Notes: generated from the sequence alone by a model not told the origin. A stretch of DNA of 64,000 nucleotides from Candidatus Bipolaricaulota bacterium (GCA_014360985.1 JACIWK010000002.1:51826-115825), one strand, 5' to 3'. Positions 35,270 to 43,899 are shown, counted from the stretch's first letter. A program made the numbers and translations.

Positions 35270-36496
35270 TTACAGCCCGAGATACTCCCGCTGAGCTGCG
35301 GTGAGGGCGTCGATCCGCACCCCACGGCTGGCGAGGAAACGGCGGGCCACCGCGTCGTCGACCTCCAAAGGAACCGGGTACACACCTGGCGCGAGATCCT
35401 CGCCCTCCCGCGCCAGCCACACAAGCGACAGGAGCTGCACCGCGAACGAGAGGTCCATGATCTCCGCCGGGTGGCCGTCCCCCGCGACGAGGTTCACCAG
35501 CCGCCCCGCGGCAAGGAGGTACACCCGTCTGCCGTTGGGCAGGGTGAACTCCTCGACGTGGTCGCGCACGCGCCGTCCTTCGGCCCGCGCCCGCAGCGAC
35601 CGGACGTCGATCTCGACGTCGAAGTGTCCCGCGTTGGCGAGGATCGCCCCGTCCTTGGCGGCGAGAAGGTCCTCGAACGTCACGGCGTCGGTGCACCCGG
35701 TGGCGGTGACGACGAAGTCGGCACAGATGATGGCCTCGGCGACGGAAGCCACGGAGAACCCCTCCAGCAACGCCTCCGCGGCCCGCACCGGGTCCACCTC
35801 CGCCACCACCACCTCAGCGCCCAGGCCGCGGGCCCGCTGGGCGATTCCGCGACCGCACCACCCATAGCCGACGACGAGGACTCGCTTCCCAGCCACGAGG
35901 AGGTTCGTCGCGCGCATGATCGCGTCCCACACGGACTGGCCGGTCCCGTAGCGGTTGTCGAAGAGGTGCTTCATCCGCGCGTCGTTCACCGCCACCACCG
36001 GGAACCGGAGCTGCCCGCGGCGGGCCAGTTGCCGCAACCGCACTACTCCGGTGGTCGTTTCCTCGCACGCGCCGATCACATCGCCCCCCAGGTCTCGTCC
36101 CTTCCCGTGAAGGAGGGCGCACAGGTCCCCCCCATCGTCGAGCACGAGATGGGGCCGGATCGCAAGCACTTGTTCCAGAAAAGCTGTGTACTCCGCCTCG
36201 CTCGCTCCATACCGAGCGTGGGTGACGACCTCGCCGTCCAAGGCAGCGACGACGTCGTCCTTGGTGGAGAGAGGGTTGGAGCTCGCCACGGCGACTTCGG
36301 CTCCCAGCTCCTTCAGCGCGAGTGCCAGGCACGCGGTCTTCGCCTCGAGGTGGATGCACAGCGCGATCCGTCGCCCCGCGAGTGGCCGCTGCGGGCGAAG
36401 CTCGTGTTCGAGCGCGGCGACGATGGGCATGTGGGCGCGCGCCCACGCGATCTTCTCCTTCCCCGGGCGGGCGTGGGCAGAACTCGCAGTGGACAT
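35270..36496 (-). CDS. ahcY: S-adenosylhomocysteinase
   Basis: Hydrolyses S-adenosylhomocysteine to adenosine and homocysteine. 408 aa, the short form found in archaea and thermophilic bacteria rather than the roughly 470-aa form. Motifs: NPLSTKDDVVAAL, DDGGDLCALLH, GACEETTTGVVRL, NDARMKHLFDNRYGTGQS, NAD-binding GYGWCGRGIAQRARG and the GHFDVEIDV segment. The track ORF continues upstream to 37006 only as antiparallel noise inside the EamA gene; ATG 36496 gives the expected N-terminus. A TACGAT box lies six bases before ATG with no ribosome binding site, so it may be leaderless or read through from the EamA gene. Confidence 0.96.
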   Translation of the reverse strand: MSTASSAHARPGKEKIAWARAHMPIVAALEHELRPQRPLAGRRIALCIHLEAKTACLALALKELGAEVAVASSNPLSTKDDVVAALDGEVVTHARYGASEAEYTAFLEQVLAIRPHLVLDDGGDLCALLHGKGRDLGGDVIGACEETTTGVVRLRQLARRGQLRFPVVAVNDARMKHLFDNRYGTGQSVWDAIMRATNLLVAGKRVLVVGYGWCGRGIAQRARGLGAEVVVAEVDPVRAAEALLEGFSVASVAEAIICADFVVTATGCTDAVTFEDLLAAKDGAILANAGHFDVEIDVRSLRARAEGRRVRDHVEEFTLPNGRRVYLLAAGRLVNLVAGDGHPAEIMDLSFAVQLLSLVWLAREGEDLAPGVYPVPLEVDDAVARRFLASRGVRIDALTAAQREYLGL

Positions 36497-36510
36497 GGAC
36501 CGATCGTAGC

Positions 36511-37374
36511 CTAGAGCCGCACCTCGCGCAGGGCGCGCACGATCCCGAGGAGGACGAAGGCGATCCCCACCCCTTGCAGGGCCCCCGGCACCTCTCCGAG
36601 GAGGAGCCACGCCCACAGGGTCGCACCCACCGGTTCCCCAAGGATCGCCACCGCCACCGCTGACGTCGGGAACCGCCGCAGGGCCCAGTTCACGGTCGTA
36701 TGCCCAAGCAGCTGGGGGCCAAGCGCCATCAGGCCGATCCACAGCCAGTCGCGGGGCAAAGGAAGCGGGTCCCCGCTGACCCCTGCCCCCCCTAGGAGGA
36801 CGAGCGCCGCTACCCCATAGGTCACGGACACGTAGGGAATCAGGGGGCCGGCCCGCTGGGCGCGGCGCCCGATGAGGAGGTACGCCGAGGCGGCCACCGC
36901 CCCGAGGAGGGCGAGCGCGTTCCCCAGGAGCGCCTCCCCACCCACCGCGAAATCCCCTCCCCCGATGAGGATCCCCCCCGCCGCGGAGAGGAGGATTCCC
37001 TGCCACAGGGCCCGCGATGGCCGCTCGCGGAGGAGGAGGGTCGAGAACAGCCCAACGAAGATCGGGGTCGTCGCGACCAGCGCCACCGAGCTCGCCACCG
37101 TGGTGTGGCGAAGGGACTCAAACCAGAGGACGAAGTGCAGGGCGAGGAAAGCTCCCGCAAGGGCGGCCAACCCCACGCCGCGCCGGGGGAGACCGGGACG
37201 GCGAGCAGCCAGCAGAGGGAGGAGGACCGCCGCAGAGAGGGTCATCCGCCACGCGGCCGTGGTCACGACTGGGGAGGAGGTGAATCGGAGCAGGATCGCC
37301 GCCCACGATAGGGAAACGATCCCCAGGGCGAGGCCCACCGTCGTCGGCCCGGGCGGGGAGGGAATCAGGCGCAC
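36511..37374 (-). CDS. EamA/DMT-family transporter
   Basis: 287-aa membrane protein with ten predicted spans in two EamA repeats of about 140 residues; the signature-like segments are FESLRHTTVASSVALVATTPI in repeat one and ALRRFPTSAVAVAILGEPVG in repeat two. It is a drug/metabolite exporter-type permease of unknown substrate. The GTG start overlaps the patatin gene stop by ten bases, and ahcY follows after 14 bases, so the three genes may form an operon. Confidence 0.9.
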   Translation of the reverse strand: MRLIPSPPGPTTVGLALGIVSLSWAAILLRFTSSPVVTTAAWRMTLSAAVLLPLLAARRPGLPRRGVGLAALAGAFLALHFVLWFESLRHTTVASSVALVATTPIFVGLFSTLLLRERPSRALWQGILLSAAGGILIGGGDFAVGGEALLGNALALLGAVAASAYLLIGRRAQRAGPLIPYVSVTYGVAALVLLGGAGVSGDPLPLPRDWLWIGLMALGPQLLGHTTVNWALRRFPTSAVAVAILGEPVGATLWAWLLLGEVPGALQGVGIAFVLLGIVRALREVRL

Positions 37375-38144
37375 AGGGCGCGGAGCTGAGGGAGCACCGC
37401 TTGCGTCGCCCGGTACCCCGCTTCCGCGCCGGCGCCCACCGACACGTAGGTGGGAGGGCCAGCCCCGAAATCCGGGCGGATCACGACCTCCGGGGCGAGC
37501 GCCACGACCTCGAGCTGGGCGATCCGCTTCTGGAAGATCGTCGCCATCTGAAACAGCACCCCGAACACCGTCACCCGGGTCAGGTGCTTCTCCTCGGGGG
37601 GCACGAGGACGTCCACGGCCACCACCACCTCCGCCCCGAGCCCCCGAACCACATCCACCGGCAGGGGATGGGCCACCCCGCCATCGATGAGGGTCTGGCC
37701 CCCGATCTCCACGGGGACGAACAACCCAGGCACGGAGAGGGAGGCGCGGATCGCCTCTGCCAGCTCCCCCTGCCGGAGGGCCACCGGCTCACCGGAACGA
37801 AGGTCGGTCGCCACTGCCGCGAACGGGATCGCCAGCTCCTCGATCCGCCGCTCCCCCACGATCCCATGGAGCATCCGCCGCAGCTCCTCCCCTGAGCTCC
37901 ATCCCCGCCAGGGGAACGTGGGGAGGAAGAACCGCACCGCCTGACGGAACCCAGCCTCCTCCCACAGCCGTCCGATCTCGGGGAGCGGCACCCCGGCCGC
38001 GAATAGGCCCCCCACGTAAGCCCCCACGCTCGTCCCAGCGATGGCATGGACAGGGATCTCCGCCTCACCGAGGGCGCGGAGGACGCCGAGATGGGCGATC
38101 CCCCGCGGGCCACCGGCGCTGAGGGCCAGCCCCACGCGTTTCAT
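37365..38144 (-). CDS. Patatin-like phospholipase
   Basis: 259-aa RssA-type patatin. The oxyanion motif SAGGPRGIAHLG is at residues 8-19, the nucleophile Ser in AGTSVGAYVGG, and the catalytic Asp in IDGGVAHPLPV. No signal peptide or membrane span is evident, so it is probably a cytoplasmic lipid acyl hydrolase. ATG 38144 (MKRVGLALSAGG) is the family start; the 11 extra codons in the track are unsupported. Confidence 0.92.
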   Translation of the reverse strand: MKRVGLALSAGGPRGIAHLGVLRALGEAEIPVHAIAGTSVGAYVGGLFAAGVPLPEIGRLWEEAGFRQAVRFFLPTFPWRGWSSGEELRRMLHGIVGERRIEELAIPFAAVATDLRSGEPVALRQGELAEAIRASLSVPGLFVPVEIGGQTLIDGGVAHPLPVDVVRGLGAEVVVAVDVLVPPEEKHLTRVTVFGVLFQMATIFQKRIAQLEVVALAPEVVIRPDFGAGPPTYVSVGAGAEAGYRATQAVLPQLRALCA

Positions 38145-38189
38145 GGGCCGACAGGTGGGCCCGCGGTCAAGGCCCACCCTCGTCTGTCG

Positions 38190-38369
38190 CTACTTGGTGA
38201 TCGCCCCGACCGGGCATTGGTCGATGGCTTCGTCCACGCAGGAAAGCGACTGGTTCGCCCCTCGGACCACGTGGGCGTAGCCGTCGTCGCCGAGTTCGAA
38301 CACCTCGGGGCACACTTGAGAACACAACCCGCAACCCGTGCACAGATCCTGATCCACTTTGACAGCCAT
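38190..38369 (-). CDS. Small single-cluster ferredoxin
   Basis: 59 aa, too short for the ORF track. Translation of the minus strand gives MAVKVDQDLCTGCGLC as N-terminus, then CPEVFELGDDGYA and, at the end, CPVGAITK. The CxxCxxCxxxCP plus distant CP pattern is that of monocluster [4Fe-4S] ferredoxins in which three ligands come from the first motif and the fourth from the last CP. ATG is preceded by AAAGGAGG and a TATAGT box. It is a likely low-potential electron carrier for the hydrogenase encoded divergently downstream or for radical enzymes; the partner is inferred. Confidence 0.95.
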   Translation of the reverse strand: MAVKVDQDLCTGCGLCSQVCPEVFELGDDGYAHVVRGANQSLSCVDEAIDQCPVGAITK

Positions 38370-38395
38370 GGAACCTCCTTTCGCCGTAGCGGCGT

Positions 38396-38401
38396 ACTAT
38401 A
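38396..38401 (-). promoter_or_regulatory. -10 element of the ferredoxin gene
   Basis: TATAGT on the minus strand, 26 bases before the ferredoxin ATG and ahead of AAAGGAGG. No good -35 is visible. It faces away from the identical TATAGT -10 of the tatT-like gene. Confidence 0.5.
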
Positions 38402-38434
38402 CCCCGGGTCCGCCGCCCCCTCCATGGCGGGCTG

Positions 38435-38463
38435 TTGCCCGGGCCGCGCCTCGTCTGTATAGT
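38435..38463 (+). promoter_or_regulatory. Promoter of the tatT-apgM-hydrogenase operon
   Basis: -35 TTGCCC (38435-38440), 17-base spacer, -10 TATAGT (38458-38463), then GGAGGTGG and ATG at 38495. No other promoter is obvious before the hydrogenase genes, so it may drive the whole 14.5-kb transcript. Confidence 0.65.
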
Positions 38464-38494
38464 ACCGAAAACCCACTACGGAGGTGGTATCCCG

Positions 38495-39346
38495 ATGCTT
38501 GGCCTGAGATGGTGGACCCTGCTCGTCCTCGTGGCGTGGGCCATGCCCGCCTTGGCCCAGTCCCCAGCTGAACTGATAGCCCAAGCCGACGCCCTGTTCG
38601 AGGAGGTTTGGTTCACCCAGTACACCCTGAGCGATGCCCCCGAGCTCCAAGCGAAGCTCGAGACGGCGATCAACCTCTACGAATCCGTCCTCGCGCAGGA
38701 TGCGGAAAATACCCACGTCCTGAACATGCTTTCCCGCTGTTACTACACCCTGGCGGACATCTTCCTCCCCGAGAAGGACAAGTCCAAGTTCCACGAGAAG
38801 GGCCAGGAGTACGGGGAGCGGTCCATGAAGCTGCAGTCCGATCCCGAACTTGTGGCGAAGTGGACGAGCTCAGACCCATTCCTCGCCGCAGTGCGCGGTC
38901 TGACCGACGTCGAAGCCCTGTTCTGGACCTACAGCAACTGGGCGCGCAAGGTCGAGCTGGGCGGGGCGGTGGGGCTCCTTGCCGCCGCGATCCGGGGGGA
39001 CGACACGAAGCTGCGGGCCCTCATGGAGCGGTGCCTGGAGCTGGACCGGGGGTACATCTCCGGGGGTCCCCTGCGCGCGCTCGCTGGCTACTGGGCCGAG
39101 CACCCGTTTTCCAAGGACCCAGAGAAGGTGCGGGTGCTCCTCGAGGAGGCGATCGCCACCTACCCCGACTACCTCGAGAACCGGCTGTTCTACGTGGAGT
39201 ACTACCTCATCCGTGCCGAGAGGTGGGCCGAGGCGCGGGAGGAGCTGCAGAAGGTGATCGACGCCCCGATCGGGGTCGACGCCCTGGAGAACGGATACGC
39301 CAAGATCCGGGCCCTCGACCTCCTCGGGCAGGTGGAAGGGAAGTAG
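38495..39346 (+). CDS. TRAP-transporter-associated TatT-like helical repeat protein
   Basis: 283 aa with a cleavable signal peptide (LLVLVAWAMPALAQ) and a TPR-like all-helical body. Segments such as NLYESVLAQDAENTHVLNML, GQEYGERSMKL and LDRGYISGGPLRALAGYW fit the TatT family, periplasmic or lipoprotein trimers associated with some TRAP transporters. No TRAP permease or DctP-like gene is in the window. ATG follows GGAGGTGG. It abuts apgM with no spacer. Confidence 0.82.
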   Translation: MLGLRWWTLLVLVAWAMPALAQSPAELIAQADALFEEVWFTQYTLSDAPELQAKLETAINLYESVLAQDAENTHVLNMLSRCYYTLADIFLPEKDKSKFHEKGQEYGERSMKLQSDPELVAKWTSSDPFLAAVRGLTDVEALFWTYSNWARKVELGGAVGLLAAAIRGDDTKLRALMERCLELDRGYISGGPLRALAGYWAEHPFSKDPEKVRVLLEEAIATYPDYLENRLFYVEYYLIRAERWAEAREELQKVIDAPIGVDALENGYAKIRALDLLGQVEGK

Positions 39347-40579
39347 ATGCCGGGGATCCTGGTCATCCTCGACGGATTGGGCGGGCGCCCCACCGACCTT
39401 GGGGGCGCGACCTGTCTTGAGCGCGCCTCGACCCCTGTCCTGGATGAGCTCGCCGCCCGAGGGGCGCTTGGGCTGATGGACCCGGTGGCCCCTGGGGTGC
39501 GGCCGGGATCGGACACCGCCCACCTCTCCATCTTCGGCTACGACCCGGAGCGCGTGTATACGGGCCGGGGGGCGTTCGAGGCGCTGGGGATCGGGATGGA
39601 CGTGCGGGGGGGCGACGTCTGCCTCCGCGCCAACTTCGCCACGGTGGAGGAACGGGACGGGGACCTCATCGTCCTCGACCGGCGGGCGGGGCGGCTTCCC
39701 GATGGGAAACCGTTCGAGGAGGCGCTGAACGGGATCAGCCTCGATGAATTCGGTCTGGAGCTTGCGTTCCGCGCTTCGACCGAGCACCGGGGGGCCCTCC
39801 TCCTGCGGGGGGAAGGGGCGTCGGCCGCGGTCTCGGACACGGACCCCCACGAGGTGGGGGTCCGTGTGGCCCAGGCACAGGCCCAGGACGACCGCGCGCT
39901 GCGGATGGCCGAGGCCATCAACGCCTTCACCCGTCGCGCCCACGAGGCCCTGCGCGACCACCCCTTGAACCGGGACCGGGAACGCCGCGGCGAGCCGCCC
40001 GCCAATGCGATCCTCCTCCGCGGGGCGGCGGTGATGCCCCACCTCGAGCCGGTCACCGCGGAGTACGGGATCCGGGGCGTATGCATCGCCGGCGGAGCCC
40101 TGTACAAGGGGGTAGCGAGGCTCGCTGGGCTCGCCGTACCCGATGTCCCCGGGGCGAGCGGCGATCTCCAGACCGACCTCGGCGCCAAGGCCCGCGCTGC
40201 CCTGTCCGCCCTGGAGGAGGCGGAGCTCGTCTTCGTCCACATCAAGGGCACGGACAACGCCGCCCACGACCGGAACGCCCACGCGAAACGGGCGTTCATC
40301 GAGCGTGTCGATCGGGAGTTCTTCGCGCCGCTCGCGGACGCGCTGTCCTGGGATCGCGTGCACCTCTGCGTGTCCGGGGACCATACCACCCCCCCGGCAG
40401 TGGGGGAGCACACGGCAGACCCTGTTCCCGTCCTGTTCGTCGGCTCGGCCGTGCGGCCCGATCGCGTCCGCGCGTTCGGGGAACGGAGCGCAGGCGAGGG
40501 GGGGCTGGGGAGGTTCACCGGGCGCCTCGTCCCCCAGCTCCTCGGGTACTGCGATCTGGGGCCGAAGTTCGGGGCATGA
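39347..40579 (+). CDS. apgM: Cofactor-independent phosphoglycerate mutase, archaeal type
   Basis: Interconverts 3- and 2-phosphoglycerate. 410 aa, normal for ApgM of the alkaline-phosphatase superfamily. Metal/nucleophile motifs: ILVILDGLGGRP at the N-terminus, the Ser of GSDTAHLSIFGYDP as nucleophile, then HIKGTDNAAHDRN and SGDHTTPPAVGEHTADPVP. It starts directly after the tatT stop and ends nine bases before the first DRTGG gene. This is the archaeal type, common also in thermophilic bacteria, and differs from GpmI. Confidence 0.96.
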   Translation: MPGILVILDGLGGRPTDLGGATCLERASTPVLDELAARGALGLMDPVAPGVRPGSDTAHLSIFGYDPERVYTGRGAFEALGIGMDVRGGDVCLRANFATVEERDGDLIVLDRRAGRLPDGKPFEEALNGISLDEFGLELAFRASTEHRGALLLRGEGASAAVSDTDPHEVGVRVAQAQAQDDRALRMAEAINAFTRRAHEALRDHPLNRDRERRGEPPANAILLRGAAVMPHLEPVTAEYGIRGVCIAGGALYKGVARLAGLAVPDVPGASGDLQTDLGAKARAALSALEEAELVFVHIKGTDNAAHDRNAHAKRAFIERVDREFFAPLADALSWDRVHLCVSGDHTTPPAVGEHTADPVPVLFVGSAVRPDRVRAFGERSAGEGGLGRFTGRLVPQLLGYCDLGPKFGA

Positions 40580-40588
40580 AGGAAGAGG

Positions 40589-40984
40589 ATGAAACTCGCG
40601 GAGATCGCGAAGCTCCTTGACGCCCAGTTCGTAACGGGGGCGGACCAGGCGGAGCGCGAGGTCGCCCGGGCGTTCGCTGCCGATCTCCTCTCCGACGTCC
40701 TGGCCATGGTTCAGGAGGAGGGGGTGCTCCTCATCACGGGGATGATCACTCCCCAGGTGGTGCGGGTCGCGGAGGTCATGAACATGGGGGCGGTGCTGTT
40801 CGTGCGGGGGAAGCTCCCCCCTCAGGCCACGGTGGAGTACGCAACCGGCGCCACCATTCCCCTCCTCGCGACGGGGCAGGACATGTACGAGACGTGTGGC
40901 ACCCTGTACAGAGCCGGCCTCCTGCCCGCCAAGCGCAAAGGATTCCCCCTCGGCAATGCCTTCCCCCACGCGCGTCATCCATAA
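40589..40984 (+). CDS. DRTGG-domain protein 1 of the hydrogenase locus
   Basis: 131-aa single DRTGG domain (KLAEIAKLLDAQFVTGAD, DLLSDVLAMVQEEGVLLITG, VVRVAEVMNMGAVLFVRGK). The domain is related to regulatory modules of BioD-like and CBS-DRTGG pyrophosphatases and is typically found next to HydABC hydrogenase genes; its role is unknown. Ribosome binding site AAGGAAG. It overlaps the next gene by 29 bases. Confidence 0.88.
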   Translation: MKLAEIAKLLDAQFVTGADQAEREVARAFAADLLSDVLAMVQEEGVLLITGMITPQVVRVAEVMNMGAVLFVRGKLPPQATVEYATGATIPLLATGQDMYETCGTLYRAGLLPAKRKGFPLGNAFPHARHP

Positions 40985-41405
40985 GCGCATCTACGAGGTC
41001 GCCCCGCGGGACCTCGAACGGGCGGGCACCGTCTCCACCGCGGTCCGGCGCGAACTCCTCGCCCTGGGGATGACCCCGGACATCGTGCGGCGGGCGAGCA
41101 TCATCTGCTTCGAAGGGGAGATGAACATGGTCCTCTACTCCGAGGGAGGGCGGATCATCCTCCTCGTGCGCGACGACCGGGTGGAGCTCCTGTTCTCGGA
41201 CCGCGGTCCGGGGATCGCCGACATCGATCTCGCGAGCCAGCCCGGCTACTCCACCGCCCCAGATTGGGCGCGCGAGCTCGGGTTCGGGGCAGGGTTCGGC
41301 ATCAACAACATGGAACAAAACTCGGACTTGTTCAAGATCCGATCCCGTGTAGGGGAAGGGACCGTGGTTCGGGCAACCATCCTCCTCGGGATCCCCTTCT
41401 TCTAG
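40956..41405 (+). CDS. RsbW-type stand-alone HATPase
   Basis: 149 aa. A GHKL ATPase fold of the anti-sigma-factor kinase type: ASIICFEGEMNMVLYS (N-box region), LLFSDRGPGIADIDLA (G1 box) and FGAGFGINNMEQNSD (G2 box). No dimerisation His domain. ATG 40956 lies inside the DRTGG gene; the longer track start has no support. Found next to DRTGG proteins in many hydrogenase loci, where it may regulate by phosphorylation or act in assembly; function unproven. Confidence 0.85.
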   Translation: MPSPTRVIHKRIYEVAPRDLERAGTVSTAVRRELLALGMTPDIVRRASIICFEGEMNMVLYSEGGRIILLVRDDRVELLFSDRGPGIADIDLASQPGYSTAPDWARELGFGAGFGINNMEQNSDLFKIRSRVGEGTVVRATILLGIPFF

Positions 41406-41413
41406 GAGGTACG

Positions 41414-41746
41414 ATGGAGCTGAGGAAGGTCATCGCAGAGATCGGGATCACGACCCTCGTTGGCGCCGACCTCGCGCGCGAGGTGCGGGGTGGCTACTGC
41501 TCGGACCTCCTCTCGGATGTCCTCGCCCACGCCCAGGCGGGCGACCTGTGGATCACCCATCAGCGTCACCTCAACGTGATCGCGGTCGCGAAACTGCGCG
41601 ACGTGGCGGGGGTCGTCTTCCCGCGCGGGCTTCGGCCCAGTGCGGACGTGGCCGCGCGCGCCCAAGCGGAGGGTGTGAACCTCCTCATCGCGGAGGGTAC
41701 GGCGTTCGAGGTGGCGGGGAAGCTCTACCGCTTCCTCCATCCATGA
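41414..41746 (+). CDS. DRTGG-domain protein 2 of the hydrogenase locus
   Basis: 110 aa. ELRKVIAEIGITTLVGAD, GYCSDLLSDVLAHAQAGDLWI and LNVIAVAKLRDVAGVVFPRG define a second DRTGG domain, clearly a paralogue of the first. ATG 41414 follows AGGAGGT; the track start at 41264 lies in the wrong frame. The stop overlaps the PHP gene start (ATGA). Confidence 0.88.
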   Translation: MELRKVIAEIGITTLVGADLAREVRGGYCSDLLSDVLAHAQAGDLWITHQRHLNVIAVAKLRDVAGVVFPRGLRPSADVAARAQAEGVNLLIAEGTAFEVAGKLYRFLHP

Positions 41747-42501
41747 GATGGTGGCGGGCCGACCTCCACATCCACTCCACCCTCTCCCCGTGCGCGAGCC
41801 TCGCCCTGTCCCCGGCGCGGATCGTCGCCGAGGCCCACCGGGCAGGACTTGATCTCATCGCGATCTGCGATCACAATGCCGCCGAGACCGGCCGGTACGT
41901 GCGGCGCCTCGCGGGCGCCACGCCGGCTGTACTCATGGGAATGGAGATCCAGACCGCCGAAGAGGTCGAGGTCTTGGCCTACTTCACCGACGAGGAAAGC
42001 GCGCTCCTCCTCCAGGAGGAGCTGCAAGCGTCCCTCCCTGATATCCCGTGCGATCCCGAGCTGTTCGGGGATCAAGTGGTGGTGGACGAGCGGGAGGAGA
42101 TCGTGCGCCACGTGGAGCGGCTCCTCCTCGCCCCGGTGGATCTCCCCCTTTCCGCCGTGGTGCGCCGGGTCGAGGACCGAGGAGGGCTCGCCATCCCCGC
42201 CCACGCGGACCGGGTCCCGGGCGGGCTCCTCGCCGTGCTGGGCCTGTTCCCGGAGGGGGAGTGGCCTCTCGCCGTGGAGATCGCGCCGTGGACCCCCGTC
42301 GCGCAGGTGACGGCATCCTGGCCAGGGCTGGGGACGCGTCCCATCCTCCGCGGATCCGATGCCCACTACCCCGAGGAGATCGGGCGGGCGTGGACAGAGT
42401 TCTACCTCGCTGCCCCCACCCTCGACGAGCTCCGGGCGGCGCTCCGGGGGGAAGGCGGGCGGAAGGTGCGCCCCGGCCCTGAGCTGAAGGAGGGAAGGTG
42501 A
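41743..42501 (+). CDS. PHP-domain metal-dependent phosphoesterase
   Basis: 252 aa. Metal motifs DLHIHSTLSPC at residues 7-17, CDHNAAETG and GSDAHYPEEIG place it in the PHP family, like the predicted phosphoesterases encoded beside [FeFe] HydABC genes. Substrate unknown. ATG overlaps the DRTGG 2 stop and its 3' end overlaps the NuoE gene in a GTGA junction. Confidence 0.88.
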   Translation: MRWWRADLHIHSTLSPCASLALSPARIVAEAHRAGLDLIAICDHNAAETGRYVRRLAGATPAVLMGMEIQTAEEVEVLAYFTDEESALLLQEELQASLPDIPCDPELFGDQVVVDEREEIVRHVERLLLAPVDLPLSAVVRRVEDRGGLAIPAHADRVPGGLLAVLGLFPEGEWPLAVEIAPWTPVAQVTASWPGLGTRPILRGSDAHYPEEIGRAWTEFYLAAPTLDELRAALRGEGGRKVRPGPELKEGR

Positions 42502-42971
42502 ACCCAACGATCAAGGACCAAGTTGCGGAACTGACGCGCCCTTACGCGGGAGCGCCCTCAGAGCTCATCCAGGCCCTCCACCGCGTGCAGAACAAGCTCG
42601 GCTACATCCCCCGGGAGGCCCAGGCCGCGGTGGCGAAAGGCCTCGGCGTCCCCCTGTCCCAGGTGCGGGGGGTGATCACGTTCTACCACTTCTTCCGCAC
42701 CACCCCCGTGGGCCGCCACACGCTCCGCCTGTGCCTGGGAACGGCATGCCACGTCCGGGGAGCGGATCTCATTCTGAAGGCGATCCGCGAGGAACTGGGG
42801 GTCGGGCTGGGCGAGACCACCGCCGACGGTGTGTTCACCGTGGAGGGCGTGCGCTGCCTCGGGGCGTGCGGCCTCGCCCCGGTGATGATGGTGGGCGAAG
42901 CGGTGTACGGAAGACTGGACCCCAAGAGGACGAAGCGCATCCTGCGCCAGATCCGGGAGGGCGGAGGATGA
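42498..42971 (+). CDS. hydC: NuoE/HydC-type [2Fe-2S] subunit 1
   Basis: 157 aa, thioredoxin-like 24-kDa-subunit family. A helical N-terminus (LIQALHRVQNKLGYIPREA, then GVPLSQVRGVITFYHFF) precedes the cluster ligands CLGTACHVRG and CLGACGLAP. It would carry electrons between the NuoF flavin site and the rest of the hydrogenase. GTG 42498 overlaps the PHP stop. A second NuoE gene is at 48737. Confidence 0.92.
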   Translation: MNPTIKDQVAELTRPYAGAPSELIQALHRVQNKLGYIPREAQAAVAKGLGVPLSQVRGVITFYHFFRTTPVGRHTLRLCLGTACHVRGADLILKAIREELGVGLGETTADGVFTVEGVRCLGACGLAPVMMVGEAVYGRLDPKRTKRILRQIREGGG

Positions 42972-43519
42972 TCGAGGATCTGGCGATGCACCTCGCCGAT
43001 CTCGTGGAGAACTCGCTACGCGCGGGAGCACGGCACATCTCGGTCGCCCTCCGTCGGCACGGGGATTGGCTTGAGATGGAGGTAAGCGATGACGGATGCG
43101 GGGTTGCGGACCACGATCTTCCGCGGGTTGTGGACCCTTTCTACACCACGAAGCCGCGATCGGCGATCGGCCTCGGGCTCCCGTTTCTTGCCCAGACAGC
43201 GGAGGGGACGGACGGGACGTGTTCGATCGCGAGACGAACGGAGGGCGGGATGCGGGTCGTCGCGCGCTGGGGCTGGGCGCATCCCGACCGCCCACCGCTG
43301 GGGGACATCGTGGGCACGCTCGTCCCCCTCATCGCCACGAGCCCCGAGGTTGAGTTCACGGTCGAGCTAGGCGATGATCGAGGGACGTGGCGGCTGTGTA
43401 CAGGCGAGGTCCGTGAGCACCTCGGGGAGGTCCCGTTCACCCACCCTGATGTGCTTTGTTTTTTGGAGGGCGCCCTCCGGGAAGGGATGGACACGGCCAG
43501 GATGAAGGAGGGAGAATGA
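42968..43519 (+). CDS. Histidine-kinase-type ATPase domain protein (no DHp domain)
   Basis: 183 aa. N-box ADLVENSLRAGA, G1 SDDGCGVADHD, F-box DPFYTTKP and G2 GLGLPFLAQ show a histidine-kinase-like HATPase, but the phosphoacceptor His domain and any sensor domain are missing. The C-terminal 80 residues (TLVPLIATSPEVEFTVEL) are a family-specific extension. ATG overlaps the NuoE stop. Present at the same place in many HydABC loci; function unknown. Confidence 0.88.
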   Translation: MIEDLAMHLADLVENSLRAGARHISVALRRHGDWLEMEVSDDGCGVADHDLPRVVDPFYTTKPRSAIGLGLPFLAQTAEGTDGTCSIARRTEGGMRVVARWGWAHPDRPPLGDIVGTLVPLIATSPEVEFTVELGDDRGTWRLCTGEVREHLGEVPFTHPDVLCFLEGALREGMDTARMKEGE

Positions 43520-43899
43520 AGCTCGACGAGCTGAGGAAGATCCGGGAACGCGCGGAGGCGGAGCTGCGTCTCCGCAGCGGGACGTCCCGGATCAAGATCG
43601 TGGTCGGAATGGGTACCTCGGGCATCGCCGCCGGGGCGAGGCAAACCTTGCGCGCCATCCTGGACGAGGTCACGCGCCGCGATCTGCACGACGTGGTCGT
43701 CACCCAGACCGGAGAGAAGGGACTCGCTGCCCAGGAGCCGATCGTCGAGGTCCACGAGCCGACGCGGATCACGATCTACGGAGAGGTGGACGAAGGGGTC
43801 GCGCGGCGGATCGTGGCCGAGCACGTGGTCAACGGCCGGCCCCTCTCCGAGCACGTGGTGGAATCACGGGAGGTGCCAGGTGATCAGCCTCCGCATTGA
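43516..43899 (+). CDS. Thioredoxin-like [2Fe-2S] ferredoxin-family protein lacking all cysteines
   Basis: 127 aa. IKIVVGMGTSGIAAGARQTL and VVVTQTGEKGLAAQEPIVEV match the small thioredoxin-like ferredoxin family that normally reads GTCGIAAGA and TGCxGLC. Here the cluster Cys positions are Ser, Glu and Ala, and the whole protein contains no Cys, so it cannot bind the usual [2Fe-2S] cluster. Whether a wider Cys-less subfamily exists cannot be judged here. It could be a structural or assembly subunit. ATG overlaps the HATPase stop and the 3' end overlaps hydA. Confidence 0.85.
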   Translation: MKLDELRKIRERAEAELRLRSGTSRIKIVVGMGTSGIAAGARQTLRAILDEVTRRDLHDVVVTQTGEKGLAAQEPIVEVHEPTRITIYGEVDEGVARRIVAEHVVNGRPLSEHVVESREVPGDQPPH

